Source of the DNA: Halocalculus aciditolerans
GTDB lineage: Archaea; Halobacteriota; Halobacteria; Halobacteriales; Halobacteriaceae
Length of the DNA stretch: 64,000 nt
Assembly (NCBI RefSeq): GCF_014647475.1
Contig: NZ_BMPG01000001.1
Coordinates: 1,054,001 to 1,118,000 of the forward strand
Direction: 5' to 3'
Shown here: piece after piece, positions 49,364 through 57,283 of the stretch
How the letters are laid out: each line of letters begins with the position of its first letter
Position numbering within the stretch: the stretch's first letter is position 1
Translations under genes and position numbers: made by a program
The notes under the pieces: model-generated
The model's input: only the letters and a program-made list of their open reading frames with translations
Told to the model about the DNA's origin: nothing
Databases searched by the model: none

Positions 49364-51489
49364 TGACGGGGCCGAACCCAGATAGCGAGCTCGTCGAGAA
49401 GTTCGAGGAGTTCTTCCGCCGCTACTACAGCGACGACGTCGGCGAACTCGCGCGGCTCTACCCGAAGGAGCAGAAGTCGCTCATCGTCGAGTTCGGGGAC
49501 ATCTACAAGTTCGACACGGACGTCGCGGACGACTGGCTCACCCACCCGAGCACCGTCCGGGACGCGGCCGAGGAGGCGCTCCGGCTGTACGATCTCCCGA
49601 TTGACATCAGCCTCGGGAGTGCGCACGTCCGCCTGACCGATACGCGGGGAGCGATGGAGCGTGAGTCCATCGGCGACCTGGGCGCGGAGAGCATTGGCGA
49701 CTACGTCGCGGTCCGCGGCCAGCTTGAGAAGGTCACCGACAAACTCTACCGCGTGGTGGAGGCGGTGTTCGTCTGCCAGCGCTGCGGGCACGAGACGACC
49801 GTCCCCCAGGAGCACGGAGAGTTCCAGGAGCCCTATCAGTGCGCGTCCTGTGAGCGACAGGGTCCGTTCAAGCTCGACCCAGAACGCTCGGAGCTCGTGA
49901 ACCTCCGGAAGCTGAAGGTCACCGAACTCCCTGAGGAGCGGTCGAACGCGCAAGGCGAGGATATCGCGGTGTTCGTCGAGGACGACCTCGCCGACTGGGG
50001 GTCCCGAGAAAACGGCCTCCCCGACCGCGCCGGCGAGGAGATCGTCGCCCTCGGACAGTACGTCCTCGACGAGTCCGGGACCAACGACAACGGGGAGTTC
50101 GACGGCTGGCTCCTCGGCGGCGCACTCCACTTCCCGGAGGATGCCGCGCGCGACATCGACGTCGAGGAGTACCGCGAGGAGTTCGAGGCGGTCGCCGCGG
50201 CCGACGACACCATCGAGCAACTCCGCGACTCCATCGCCCCACAACTCGACCTCGACGAGGACGTCGAGGCGGCGTTCGAGGGCGCGGTCGCCTGGCTCTT
50301 CGACTCCTACAGGATCGAGCAGGACGGCGGCTCATTCCGTGGGAATATCCATATGGGGTGGATCGGCGATCCCGGGAAGGGGAAGTCGACCGCTGCGTCC
50401 CGACTGTCCCACCTCTCGCCGAAGTGCGAGTACCGGAGCGGGGGGAGTCTGAAGAAGGTCGGCCTCACCTCGGCGGCCGTCCAGGAGGAGTTTGCCGGGA
50501 AGACCGAGTGGACACTCCAGCCCGGCATCCTCCCACGAGCGAACGAGGGGCACTGCATCATCGACGAGGTGGACGCCGTAATGGACGCTGAAACGAAAAG
50601 TCTCCACGACGCCCTGGAGGGCGAGCAGATGCTCAAGGTCGACAAGGCCGGCATCAAGGCGAACCTCCCGACGCGCACGGCACTCCTCGCACTCGGCAAT
50701 CCGACCCACGGGCGGTTTGACCGTTACGAGCCCGTCGCCGAGCAGGTCGACCTCGACGACGCGCTCATCGACCGGATGGACCTCCTCTTCGCGCTCACCG
50801 ACGTCGTCAACGAGGAGCGCGACCGCTCGAAGGCCTCCCACATCATCGGGAGCTACCGCGAACTCTCCGAGGAGGAGGTCTACGAGCGTGGCGCTCGAAG
50901 CGAAGCCCCCCGGGACCGTGAGACGGTCGACCAGCCCGTCGCCGACGATGTGTTCAAGGCGATGATTCTCTACGCTCGCGAGAACGTCTTCCCCGTCCTC
51001 AGCGACGAGGCCGCCGAGATGCTGGAGGACTTTTACGTCGACGTCCGCGATCTCAACGGCGGGCACGCCGAGGACGACGATGCAGCCATCCCGGCGACCC
51101 CGCGGAAGCTGGAGGCCGGTATCCGCATCGCGACCGCGTTCGCTCGCGCCTGCCTCTCCGACACCGTCGAACCGGAGCACGCCGAGCGCGCCATCCGTGT
51201 GTCGAAGCGCGTCATCGGTCTCAACTACGACCCCGAGACCGGGGAGTTCGACGCCGGCCGCACTGATGAGGGAGAGCCGAAGAGCCAGCAGGAACGCCGG
51301 AAGCGCATCAAGGCCCTCATCGACGACCTCGATGACGCCGGGTCTGGGGGTGGTGCGAAGATGGAGGACGTCCTCGATGCCGCACAGTCCGAGGGTATCG
51401 GTCGCTCGCAGGCCGAGCACGATATCGATAAACTCGGAGGGCAGGGCGAGGTTATGTTCCCGGCTCACGGGGAGGTGCGGACGACATGA
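49363..51489 (+). CDS. MCM replicative helicase, viral type
   Basis: The 708-residue protein has an N-terminal MCM domain with a zinc finger (CQRCGHETT and CASCERQ) and the OB region DYVAVRGQLEKVTDKL. The AAA+ core has Walker A IGDPGKGKST near 335-345, Walker B CIIDEVDAVMD, sensor 1 ALLALGNPTHG and the Arg finger DALIDRMDLLF. The C-terminal winged helix is EDVLDAAQSEGIGRSQAEHD. It diverges from host MCM (GDPGKGKS rather than GDPGTGKS). Viral MCMs direct replication of archaeal viruses. Confidence 0.93.
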   Translation: MTGPNPDSELVEKFEEFFRRYYSDDVGELARLYPKEQKSLIVEFGDIYKFDTDVADDWLTHPSTVRDAAEEALRLYDLPIDISLGSAHVRLTDTRGAMERESIGDLGAESIGDYVAVRGQLEKVTDKLYRVVEAVFVCQRCGHETTVPQEHGEFQEPYQCASCERQGPFKLDPERSELVNLRKLKVTELPEERSNAQGEDIAVFVEDDLADWGSRENGLPDRAGEEIVALGQYVLDESGTNDNGEFDGWLLGGALHFPEDAARDIDVEEYREEFEAVAAADDTIEQLRDSIAPQLDLDEDVEAAFEGAVAWLFDSYRIEQDGGSFRGNIHMGWIGDPGKGKSTAASRLSHLSPKCEYRSGGSLKKVGLTSAAVQEEFAGKTEWTLQPGILPRANEGHCIIDEVDAVMDAETKSLHDALEGEQMLKVDKAGIKANLPTRTALLALGNPTHGRFDRYEPVAEQVDLDDALIDRMDLLFALTDVVNEERDRSKASHIIGSYRELSEEEVYERGARSEAPRDRETVDQPVADDVFKAMILYARENVFPVLSDEAAEMLEDFYVDVRDLNGGHAEDDDAAIPATPRKLEAGIRIATAFARACLSDTVEPEHAERAIRVSKRVIGLNYDPETGEFDAGRTDEGEPKSQQERRKRIKALIDDLDDAGSGGGAKMEDVLDAAQSEGIGRSQAEHDIDKLGGQGEVMFPAHGEVRTT

Positions 51490-51692
51490 CCCGCAACGAC
51501 GTTCAGCCTGCGAGCGAGGTCTATCGAGCGACGTGTTCCTGCGGGAAGGTCGTCGTCGAGCGCGATGCCGACGCCGCGAACCTCCCGAGAGAAAACAACC
51601 GGAGTATCGCCGAGTCCGCCGTTGGTGCGCACGAGTTCACCCACGAGTGGCGAGACGAGACGGTCGAGATTGAACGGAGTTGGTCGTCGTGA
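51486..51692 (+). CDS. Small provirus protein, unknown
   Basis: The ATG overlaps the MCM stop (ATGA). The 68-residue protein has one Cys pair near its start (ATCSCGKV), an acidic middle and a Glu-rich end (HEWRDETVEIERSW). The function is unknown; the next gene overlaps by 4 bases. Confidence 0.65.
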   Translation: MTRNDVQPASEVYRATCSCGKVVVERDADAANLPRENNRSIAESAVGAHEFTHEWRDETVEIERSWSS

Positions 51693-51919
51693 GCGATAAG
51701 TCCGCCCGCGAAGTCGAACACGAGAATGAAGTCGGCGACGTCCTTCGGAAGCTGGATTCGTCGAATTGGGTGGTCACGAACCGCATGATCGACGTGGATA
51801 CCGGCGAGACGCTGTACCGCCTCCGAGAAGACTGGCACAACCCGGCGACCGAGGTCCTCACCGAGGAGCAGGTCAGTCGAGCGTTCGACGTCGTCGAGGA
51901 CGGTGATCGCGATGTCTGA
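51689..51919 (+). CDS. Small acidic provirus protein, unknown
   Basis: The GTG start overlaps the previous stop (GTGA). The 76-residue protein has an alpha/beta-like pattern (SNWVVTNRMIDVDTGETLYR and LREDWHNPATEVLTEEQ). I recognise no family. The next gene overlaps by 8 bases. Confidence 0.65.
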   Translation: MSDKSAREVEHENEVGDVLRKLDSSNWVVTNRMIDVDTGETLYRLREDWHNPATEVLTEEQVSRAFDVVEDGDRDV

Positions 51920-52130
51920 GCGCGATACTGACCGCTTGTGGAAGGTGTTTCGTGCGGGGTATCTTGAGTCCGCCGAAGGTTGGAATGGAGAGACGTACCA
52001 CGACAATCCCGAGGCGTATGAAAGACGCCTGAAAGCGCGTTTCGAGGCGCTGAATGAATCGGGTAAATTCGATGAACCGCTTGAGTGGTCTGTAGACACG
52101 GAAGCCGAACGGGGTGAGCCTGACTCGTGA
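51912..52130 (+). CDS. Small provirus protein, unknown
   Basis: The ATG (ATGTCTGA) overlaps the previous stop by 8 bases and gives 72 residues. It begins MSERDTDRLWKVFRAGYLES and is rich in aromatic and acidic residues. I recognise no family. The stretch has a lower GC content than neighbouring code. The next GTG overlaps its stop. Confidence 0.65.
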   Translation: MSERDTDRLWKVFRAGYLESAEGWNGETYHDNPEAYERRLKARFEALNESGKFDEPLEWSVDTEAERGEPDS

Positions 52131-52846
52131 GGCTCTACTACACTGGGGCGTCCCCGGATAATCTCCGGAAGGCGCGGCAGCACGCGCCGTCGCACGTTCA
52201 TGGCGCTGGGTGGACGCCCGACAAGATGACGCCGCACGACGTCCCGTTCTTCGTCGACAACGGCGCGTTCACGGATTCGTTCGAGTGGGAGTCGTGGTTC
52301 GATGCGCTGGAGAAGGCAAAGGTGGAGATGCCGCGTCTCCCGGACTTCATTGTCTGGCCCGATGTCCACGGTGACGCCGAGGCGACGTTCGAGCTCTGCG
52401 ACCGACTCTTCAACGTCGAGCTCAACCGAGAGGGGAGAGCACTCCTCGCCCGCCGTAGGGACTTCGACCGATTCATCGCACTCCATCCAGGCCTCCCACT
52501 CGACGAGCAGTTCGACCGCGCCCTCTCCCTCGGTGCCGACGGTGTCTTCGTGGGTGGCCCGTCACGCTGGCAGCGCTCCCGGGGAGCGGAGATCGTCCGC
52601 CGCGCGAAGGACGTCGGCTGCCGTGGAGTCAAAGAAACGAGCCGGCTTCGCGTCCACTTAGGGAACCCAGGGAGCGCAGAGGGTCTCGTCTGGGCGTACC
52701 GTGTCGGCTTCGACAGCGTCGACACCACGAGCATCTTCCAGAACCAATCCTGGGGCTGGCTCGAAGCGCTCGAAGCCGCGACCGACGAAACCCACACGCC
52801 GACGCCGGACACGGCACAGGCAGAACTCGGAGCGTGGTCGACGTGA
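52127..52846 (+). CDS. TGT/DpdA-like transglycosylase candidate
   Basis: The GTG start overlaps the previous stop by 4 bases and gives 239 residues. Three motifs appear in the order of tRNA-guanine transglycosylases: FFVDNGAFTD (Asp44, like the DSGG substrate-binding Asp), FIVWPDVHGD (Asp79), and GFDSVDTTSIF (Asp199, like the catalytic Asp of the GIDMFDC block). GADGVFVGGPSRW and RVHLGNPGSAEGL fit barrel strands. The Cys/His zinc site of tRNA enzymes is absent, as in DpdA proteins that put preQ0-type bases into DNA. Homology is inferred from motifs, not from a search. Confidence 0.6.
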   Translation: MRLYYTGASPDNLRKARQHAPSHVHGAGWTPDKMTPHDVPFFVDNGAFTDSFEWESWFDALEKAKVEMPRLPDFIVWPDVHGDAEATFELCDRLFNVELNREGRALLARRRDFDRFIALHPGLPLDEQFDRALSLGADGVFVGGPSRWQRSRGAEIVRRAKDVGCRGVKETSRLRVHLGNPGSAEGLVWAYRVGFDSVDTTSIFQNQSWGWLEALEAATDETHTPTPDTAQAELGAWST

Positions 52847-53217
52847 TCGACGACGTCTACCTGAGGGGTGACACTGCGGACCCCCATAAACCGGACGGCG
52901 ACCTGATGCGAACGCCGTCGGGCCACGTCTACGAGATGGGGACATGGCACGACTGCGGTGTTAGTGACTGTCCCGCGAACGCTCCTCGGGAACGAACGGA
53001 TCGAGACGAAGAGACTGAACCGCCGTCCAGGGCGATTTCCGGGCTGCTCTGGGAGTATGGCCAGCAGATGAACGCGGCGTCCACCCACATGGCGGCCGAG
53101 GGCGTCGAAATCAAGGGTCTGACCGTCCTCGAGTCCTACGACCGCGTCCTTCATCCGTGGATGCACGGCCGGCGTCCCCACGAGATCTACGAGCGCATCA
53201 GGGGGTGGTTCGCATGA
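52843..53217 (+). CDS. Provirus protein, unknown
   Basis: The GTG start overlaps the previous stop (GTGA) and gives 124 residues. A Cys-x4-Cys pair (DCGVSDCP) lies near residue 38-43. The C-terminal half is helical (AISGLLWEYGQQMNAASTHM). I recognise no family. The ATG of the resolvase-like gene overlaps its stop by 4 bases. Confidence 0.6.
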   Translation: MIDDVYLRGDTADPHKPDGDLMRTPSGHVYEMGTWHDCGVSDCPANAPRERTDRDEETEPPSRAISGLLWEYGQQMNAASTHMAAEGVEIKGLTVLESYDRVLHPWMHGRRPHEIYERIRGWFA

Positions 53218-53669
53218 GCGGGAGTCGCTACGAGCGCGGGTTCGTCCGGATGTTCTCGACGGGCGAGTGGTGGGCGCAGCGCGCGGCGGCCTCGGGATCG
53301 GCGACGGACGCTGACCTCCCGGATGTCACGTTCGCGCACGACGGTATCGGGTTCGCTGGCGAGCTGAAGACGACGTCGAGGCCGACGGCGTACGTCGACG
53401 CCGACGAAGTCCGAGCACTCCAGCGGTATGCCGCGGCCTACGGGATGCGTGCGTGCCTCCTCGGCCGCTGGAAGGGCGAGCGCGCTTACTACATCTGGAA
53501 CCCAAACGATGTCGAGCGAACGGACGGTGGGAACTACCGCCTCAACCCACAGGATGGGACGCACGCCGCGATAGTCGTCGAACCCGGGGCGGCGTTCGCT
53601 GGCCGACGCCCCGAAGACTGGACCGGAGCGATGCTCGCCGACGCCCTCGCTGGAGGCGACCGGCCATGA
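53214..53669 (+). CDS. Hjc-type Holliday junction resolvase-like nuclease
   Basis: The ATG overlaps the previous stop (ATGA) and gives 151 residues. It shows the Hjc order: SRYERGFVRMF with Glu7, QRAAASGSATDADLPDVTF with Asp37, and GFAGELKTTS with Glu50 and Lys52, the PD-ExK triad. RYAAAYGMRACLLGRW is the later core helix-strand. It may resolve junctions or cut branched DNA before packaging. The match is by motifs. Confidence 0.75.
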   Translation: MSGSRYERGFVRMFSTGEWWAQRAAASGSATDADLPDVTFAHDGIGFAGELKTTSRPTAYVDADEVRALQRYAAAYGMRACLLGRWKGERAYYIWNPNDVERTDGGNYRLNPQDGTHAAIVVEPGAAFAGRRPEDWTGAMLADALAGGDRP

Positions 53670-53878
53670 CGCCGAATGACGAGCGGATACTCGCCGTGCT
53701 CGACGACGCCGACCGCGCGCTCACGGCGGCCGAGATCGCGGAGCACACCGGCATCCCCCGGACGTCGGTGTACAAGAGCGTTCGTCGGCTCCGGAACGCC
53801 GACGAAATCGAGGCGCGGCCCTGTCTCTGGGACGCTCGGAAGACGGTCTACTGTCTGGAGACGGTAGCAACCGGTTAG
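53666..53878 (+). CDS. Small winged-helix provirus regulator
   Basis: The ATG overlaps the previous stop (ATGA) and gives 70 residues: DERILAVLDDADRALTAAEI, AEHTGIPRTSVYKSVRRLRN and ADEIEARPCLWDARKTVYCL, one complete wHTH. It is the last gene of the early module and could control the adjacent late promoter. The target is not shown. Confidence 0.8.
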   Translation: MTPNDERILAVLDDADRALTAAEIAEHTGIPRTSVYKSVRRLRNADEIEARPCLWDARKTVYCLETVATG

Positions 53879-54178
53879 CTTAACCAGCTATGCAGTGATG
53901 CAGTGAGTGTAGGAAGTCTCGGTGACCCCGTTCGGTGGTTTCGGGCGAGAGACGATGACCTACGGATTGCACCGCTCTCTGGAAGCCTCTCGAACGAGAA
54001 CTCGCGCCTGCGCGCGACCACGTCGATGCCGTCGTAGTCAGGGCGCGTGCCCCTGGGGACAACTCGGGGATCGCGCCTTCTGATACGACTTTCCCACGGC
54101 CCAGTTTCATACCAGCACGCACACACGAATCCTTTTAAATACCATGAAGCAGACGAACGGCGCAGAACACCCACACCC
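53879..54178. other. Provirus intergenic region between early and late modules
   Basis: No credible gene is seen. The direct octamer repeat atgcagtg lies at 53890-53905, right after the wHTH stop. Near the right end is a TATA-like box at 54132. The region is the only long break in an otherwise overlapping gene series, so it is the likely late promoter and control region. Confidence 0.55.
54132..54141 (+). promoter_or_regulatory. TATA-like box of the late (morphogenesis) module
   Basis: The sequence cttttaaata lies 38-47 bases before the ATG at 54179, giving a predicted leader of about 12-20 bases. Confidence 0.55.
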
Positions 54179-54907
54179 ATGACCAAACCCCGCGACCGAC
54201 GCGTCCACCTCGCCCTCAAATGGCGGTACCTCGACAACCTCGACGTCGACGAAATCCAAGACCGCTTCCGCGAGAACGGCTACGGCGACTACGCCCCGTC
54301 GACGATCCGGAAGTACCTCAACGAGCAGCCGAAGGAGGAGGTCATCGAGCAGATCGAGAAGAAGCACGCCGACGTCCGCCTCCAGATCGCCGAACGCGAA
54401 GAGGAGATGTACAAGCGAGCTCGGGAAGCCGAATCCCAGGCCGTCGAGGACCAACCGCGGAAGCGCGTCGTCCCTGCGACAAGTCGCGTGTCCCAGAAGC
54501 AGACCCCGTTCTACACGAACCCGTGGGAGGTTCTCGACGCCGACGATGACCGCCGTCCGGAGTGGGCGACACCGGAGGACATCATCATCGTGTTCGACGA
54601 GGACGAGGAGGTCATGCTCGATCCGGGAGAGAAGTACCCGATCCGGGAGTTCGACGGCTCCCCAAAGTACACGACGTCGTTCGCCGGCCTCGACCGAGAC
54701 GAACCCGATCTCCGCGCGAAGCAGTCGGCACGCCAAGAGCAGACCCAGCACCTCCAGGCGAAGGGCGAGATCCTCGGCGCGTACGAGCAGAACATCAACA
54801 TCTCGGGCGAACTCGACACCGAGACCGAGATCTCCCTCGACGAAGACCTCGAAGAGGGGGTGCTTGAAGCCGTCCGGGAGGCTCAGAAGGAGGATGCCGC
54901 AGAGTGA
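54179..54907 (+). CDS. Putative terminase small subunit
   Basis: The ATG at 54179 gives 242 residues. The N-terminal part resembles a helix-turn-helix (ALKWRYLDNLDVDEIQDRFR, APSTIRKYLNEQ), followed by a coiled coil (EVIEQIEKKHADVRLQIAER, about 60-95). The C-terminal half is acidic. HTH plus coiled coil directly before TerL fits TerS, but there is one gene between. It is assigned by position and domain layout, not by family match. Confidence 0.55.
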   Translation: MTKPRDRRVHLALKWRYLDNLDVDEIQDRFRENGYGDYAPSTIRKYLNEQPKEEVIEQIEKKHADVRLQIAEREEEMYKRAREAESQAVEDQPRKRVVPATSRVSQKQTPFYTNPWEVLDADDDRRPEWATPEDIIIVFDEDEEVMLDPGEKYPIREFDGSPKYTTSFAGLDRDEPDLRAKQSARQEQTQHLQAKGEILGAYEQNINISGELDTETEISLDEDLEEGVLEAVREAQKEDAAE

Positions 54908-55382
54908 CCCGCCGAGGAGTCTGGAGGCAATCGGTGTGAGCATCGAAGAGGCCGTCCGCTGGGCCCTCCAGCCCAACCCAGAGAACGCCCGGACCTGGCA
55001 GCATCCGGTCGCGAAACTCCGCGCCGAAGCCTACTGTTTGGTGATCACGTTCGTCCCCCACTCCCGCAACTCCTACCAGCGCAAAGCCGTGACGCTCGTT
55101 CTTGTCGCCGGGTGGCTCTATATGTCCTGGCGGCAGCTCTCCCACCAGTTCGTTCCCACCTCACTCTACGGGCCGCTGTCCGCGATCATCTGGGTGCTCG
55201 TCGGCCGCTTCTACGGGATCGAGATCGATAAATTCGCGGCGCTCGCCGAGCAGGACTGGTCGGTAACCATCGAGACCGGCAGCCCGCCGCCGACGTCCCC
55301 AGATGAAGCGCTCGATGATGAGGACGTCCCCGTCGATCACGACGCCGGCGACGGAGACGGCGAAGACGGAGGTGGCGTGTGA
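54894..55382 (+). CDS. Two-helix membrane protein inside the terminase region
   Basis: The ATG lies 14 bases before the previous stop and gives 162 residues. There are two hydrophobic segments, about 58-72 (AVTLVLVAGWLYM) and 83-100 (SLYGPLSAIIWVLVG), with an acidic C-terminus. Membrane proteins between the terminase genes are unusual. A holin or anchor role is possible but not shown. The TerL ATG overlaps its stop (TGATG). Confidence 0.65.
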   Translation: MPQSDPPRSLEAIGVSIEEAVRWALQPNPENARTWQHPVAKLRAEAYCLVITFVPHSRNSYQRKAVTLVLVAGWLYMSWRQLSHQFVPTSLYGPLSAIIWVLVGRFYGIEIDKFAALAEQDWSVTIETGSPPPTSPDEALDDEDVPVDHDAGDGDGEDGGGV

Positions 55383-56992
55383 TGGCGTCCACTGGCGACG
55401 TCGAATCCGGGGCAGCGATGCGGCGAGCGAAGCGCGACGTTCTCAACCCCATCGAGAACCCGGACCGCTGGATGGACTTCGCGAACGAGGTCACCCGCGG
55501 CTACATGGGCGCGGAGCTCGACGACTACCACCTCCTTGGCGACCATCACCGCCAGTGGATCGAGGACTTCCAGGCCGACGAAGACCTCGTCCTCATGTGC
55601 CATCGGGACGGCCTGAAGACGACCATCAACATCGTCGTCCTCATCGCCCACCTCGAGTACCAACCGGGCTTCCGCGCTCACTGGATCGCGAACAACCAGG
55701 AGCAGGCGTACAAGAAGGCCGACGAGGAACTCTCCAACTTCATCGAGCGGAACCCCTGGCTCGTCGAGCTGAACAAGCCGATGGAGAAGGACTCGAAGAC
55801 GTCGAAGACGTGGGCGAACGGCTCGAAGCTGAACGCCGGCTGGCTCTTCGGCGGCATCGAGGGCGACCGCAGCCACCTCCTGGTGCTCGACGACGTCATC
55901 AAGGAGCACGGCGACGGCGACACCGACCGCATCCTCGACTGGATCGAGGGCGTCACCGTCCCGATGGTCAAGGACGGCGGCCACACCGTCATCATCGGGA
56001 CGCGGAAACGCCCCGACGACATCTACGCGCACTTCAGGAGTCAGGAGGGGTACGCCGTCCGCGAGTATCCAGCCGTCCTCGACGTCTGGGACCAAGAGTT
56101 CCGTGAGGACGCTGACTGGGAGGCGCGGCGTCCCGACCCCGGACTCTACAGCGAGGTCGATGACCCCTGGCACGAGGGCGAGACCATGCAGGTCCTCTGG
56201 CCAGACGCCCGCGGGCCGGAGTGGCTCGCCGACAAGCGCACGAAGATGAGCGACCACCGCTTCTGGCGCGAATACTCGCTCGTGCTTCGGGGCGCGGCGG
56301 GCGATCTCCTCGACGCCAGCGCGGTGAACCGGCTCGTCGACGACGGCGGCTGCAGTATCCGCGGCCGCCAGCCCCCACGCGAGTACACGGCGGGGGCCGG
56401 CGAGGCCGTCATCGTGGCACACGACCCTGCGGCGTCGAAGACTGGTGACCGGGCGGCGTTCGTGACAGAGCTCGTCCGCCGGGACGGTCGCCGCGTCCCC
56501 CTCGACGTCCAGTACGGTAAGGGCCTCCAGCCCTCGGACGTCAAGGCGACACTCACCGACCTCGACGAACGCTACGACCCCGCGATGGTCGTCATCGAAT
56601 CGAACGGGATGCAGACGTACGTCGCGAACGACGCCATCGAGTTCTCCGCGAGCCTGCGCGGGAAGGTCCGCGGCATGTCGACGTCCGGCCAGAAGCACTC
56701 GTGGGAGAACGGCATCCCCCGGTTGCAGACGCTTGTCGAGAACGGTGGGATCCTCTTCCATCGCGGTGACGACGGGGTCGAGGATCTCATCCAGGCGATG
56801 CTCTCCCTCAAGATGGAGGATAACAAGCTGAAGGGCCACACGCCCGACCTCGTCGCGGCGTGGTACATGGCGGAGAAGGGTATCCAGGCGTTGGAGAAGG
56901 CGGGCGTCCTTGACGAGACGGACCCCGGCGCTGACGGCGACGACGACACGCATCGAGACGCGAACACCGGCCTCGGCATCAACACACTATGA
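55382..56992 (+). CDS. Terminase large subunit
   Basis: The ATG at 55382 gives 536 residues. The ATPase has a Walker-A-like CHRDGLKTT (73-81, lacking the classic Gly-rich loop), an adenine-side motif HWIANNQEQAYKKADEEL and Walker B HLLVLDDV (165-172), then IIGTRKRPDD (coupling motif). The RNase-H-like nuclease has IVAHDPAASKTGDRA, MVVIESNGMQTYV and DLVAAWYMAEKG with the Asp residues. It cuts and packages DNA into proheads. Confidence 0.9.
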   Translation: MASTGDVESGAAMRRAKRDVLNPIENPDRWMDFANEVTRGYMGAELDDYHLLGDHHRQWIEDFQADEDLVLMCHRDGLKTTINIVVLIAHLEYQPGFRAHWIANNQEQAYKKADEELSNFIERNPWLVELNKPMEKDSKTSKTWANGSKLNAGWLFGGIEGDRSHLLVLDDVIKEHGDGDTDRILDWIEGVTVPMVKDGGHTVIIGTRKRPDDIYAHFRSQEGYAVREYPAVLDVWDQEFREDADWEARRPDPGLYSEVDDPWHEGETMQVLWPDARGPEWLADKRTKMSDHRFWREYSLVLRGAAGDLLDASAVNRLVDDGGCSIRGRQPPREYTAGAGEAVIVAHDPAASKTGDRAAFVTELVRRDGRRVPLDVQYGKGLQPSDVKATLTDLDERYDPAMVVIESNGMQTYVANDAIEFSASLRGKVRGMSTSGQKHSWENGIPRLQTLVENGGILFHRGDDGVEDLIQAMLSLKMEDNKLKGHTPDLVAAWYMAEKGIQALEKAGVLDETDPGADGDDDTHRDANTGLGINTL

Positions 56993-57108
56993 CTCAACAT
57001 CCCAGCAAGGACGAAGACAGCGAGGAACAGACGAAGCACGCTATCGCCGGCGGCGAGGACGTCGTCGACAAACTCCAGCACGCGACCGACGGGGACGACG
57101 ATGAGTGA
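56989..57108 (+). CDS. Short acidic provirus protein
   Basis: The ATG overlaps the TerL stop (ATGA) and gives 39 residues ending DGDDDE. It has a single amphipathic segment (AIAGGEDVVDKLQHATDG). The gene is overlapped 8 bases by the next ATG. It is supported by coupling on both sides only. Confidence 0.5.
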   Translation: MTQHPSKDEDSEEQTKHAIAGGEDVVDKLQHATDGDDDE

Positions 57109-57283
57109 GGCGTTCAAGTGCGATTTCTGCGAAGAGTTCAAAAAAGGCGAGCCCGCCGAGGAACTCTTCCGGAAAGAACACATCGACAGGCAGGGGACCG
57201 ACGTCATCCACGTTGCAGACGTCTGCCATCCCTGTTGGGACGAACTCGGTCCGCAGTCTCAGGAGGTGAGTGGCGATGAGTGA
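57101..57283 (+). CDS. Small zinc-finger provirus protein
   Basis: The ATG overlaps the previous stop by 8 bases (ATGAGTGA). The 60-residue protein has CDFCEEFKKG (Cys7 and Cys10) and CHPCWDEL (Cys42 and Cys45), a likely zinc-binding site. The role is unknown. The portal gene overlaps its end by 8 bases. Confidence 0.65.
   Translation: MSEAFKCDFCEEFKKGEPAEELFRKEHIDRQGTDVIHVADVCHPCWDELGPQSQEVSGDE

Noticed and set aside
53875-54237. A 120-codon minus-strand frame in the provirus gap
   Set aside because: Arg-rich, opposite to all provirus genes and overlapping the promoter and the putative small-terminase start.
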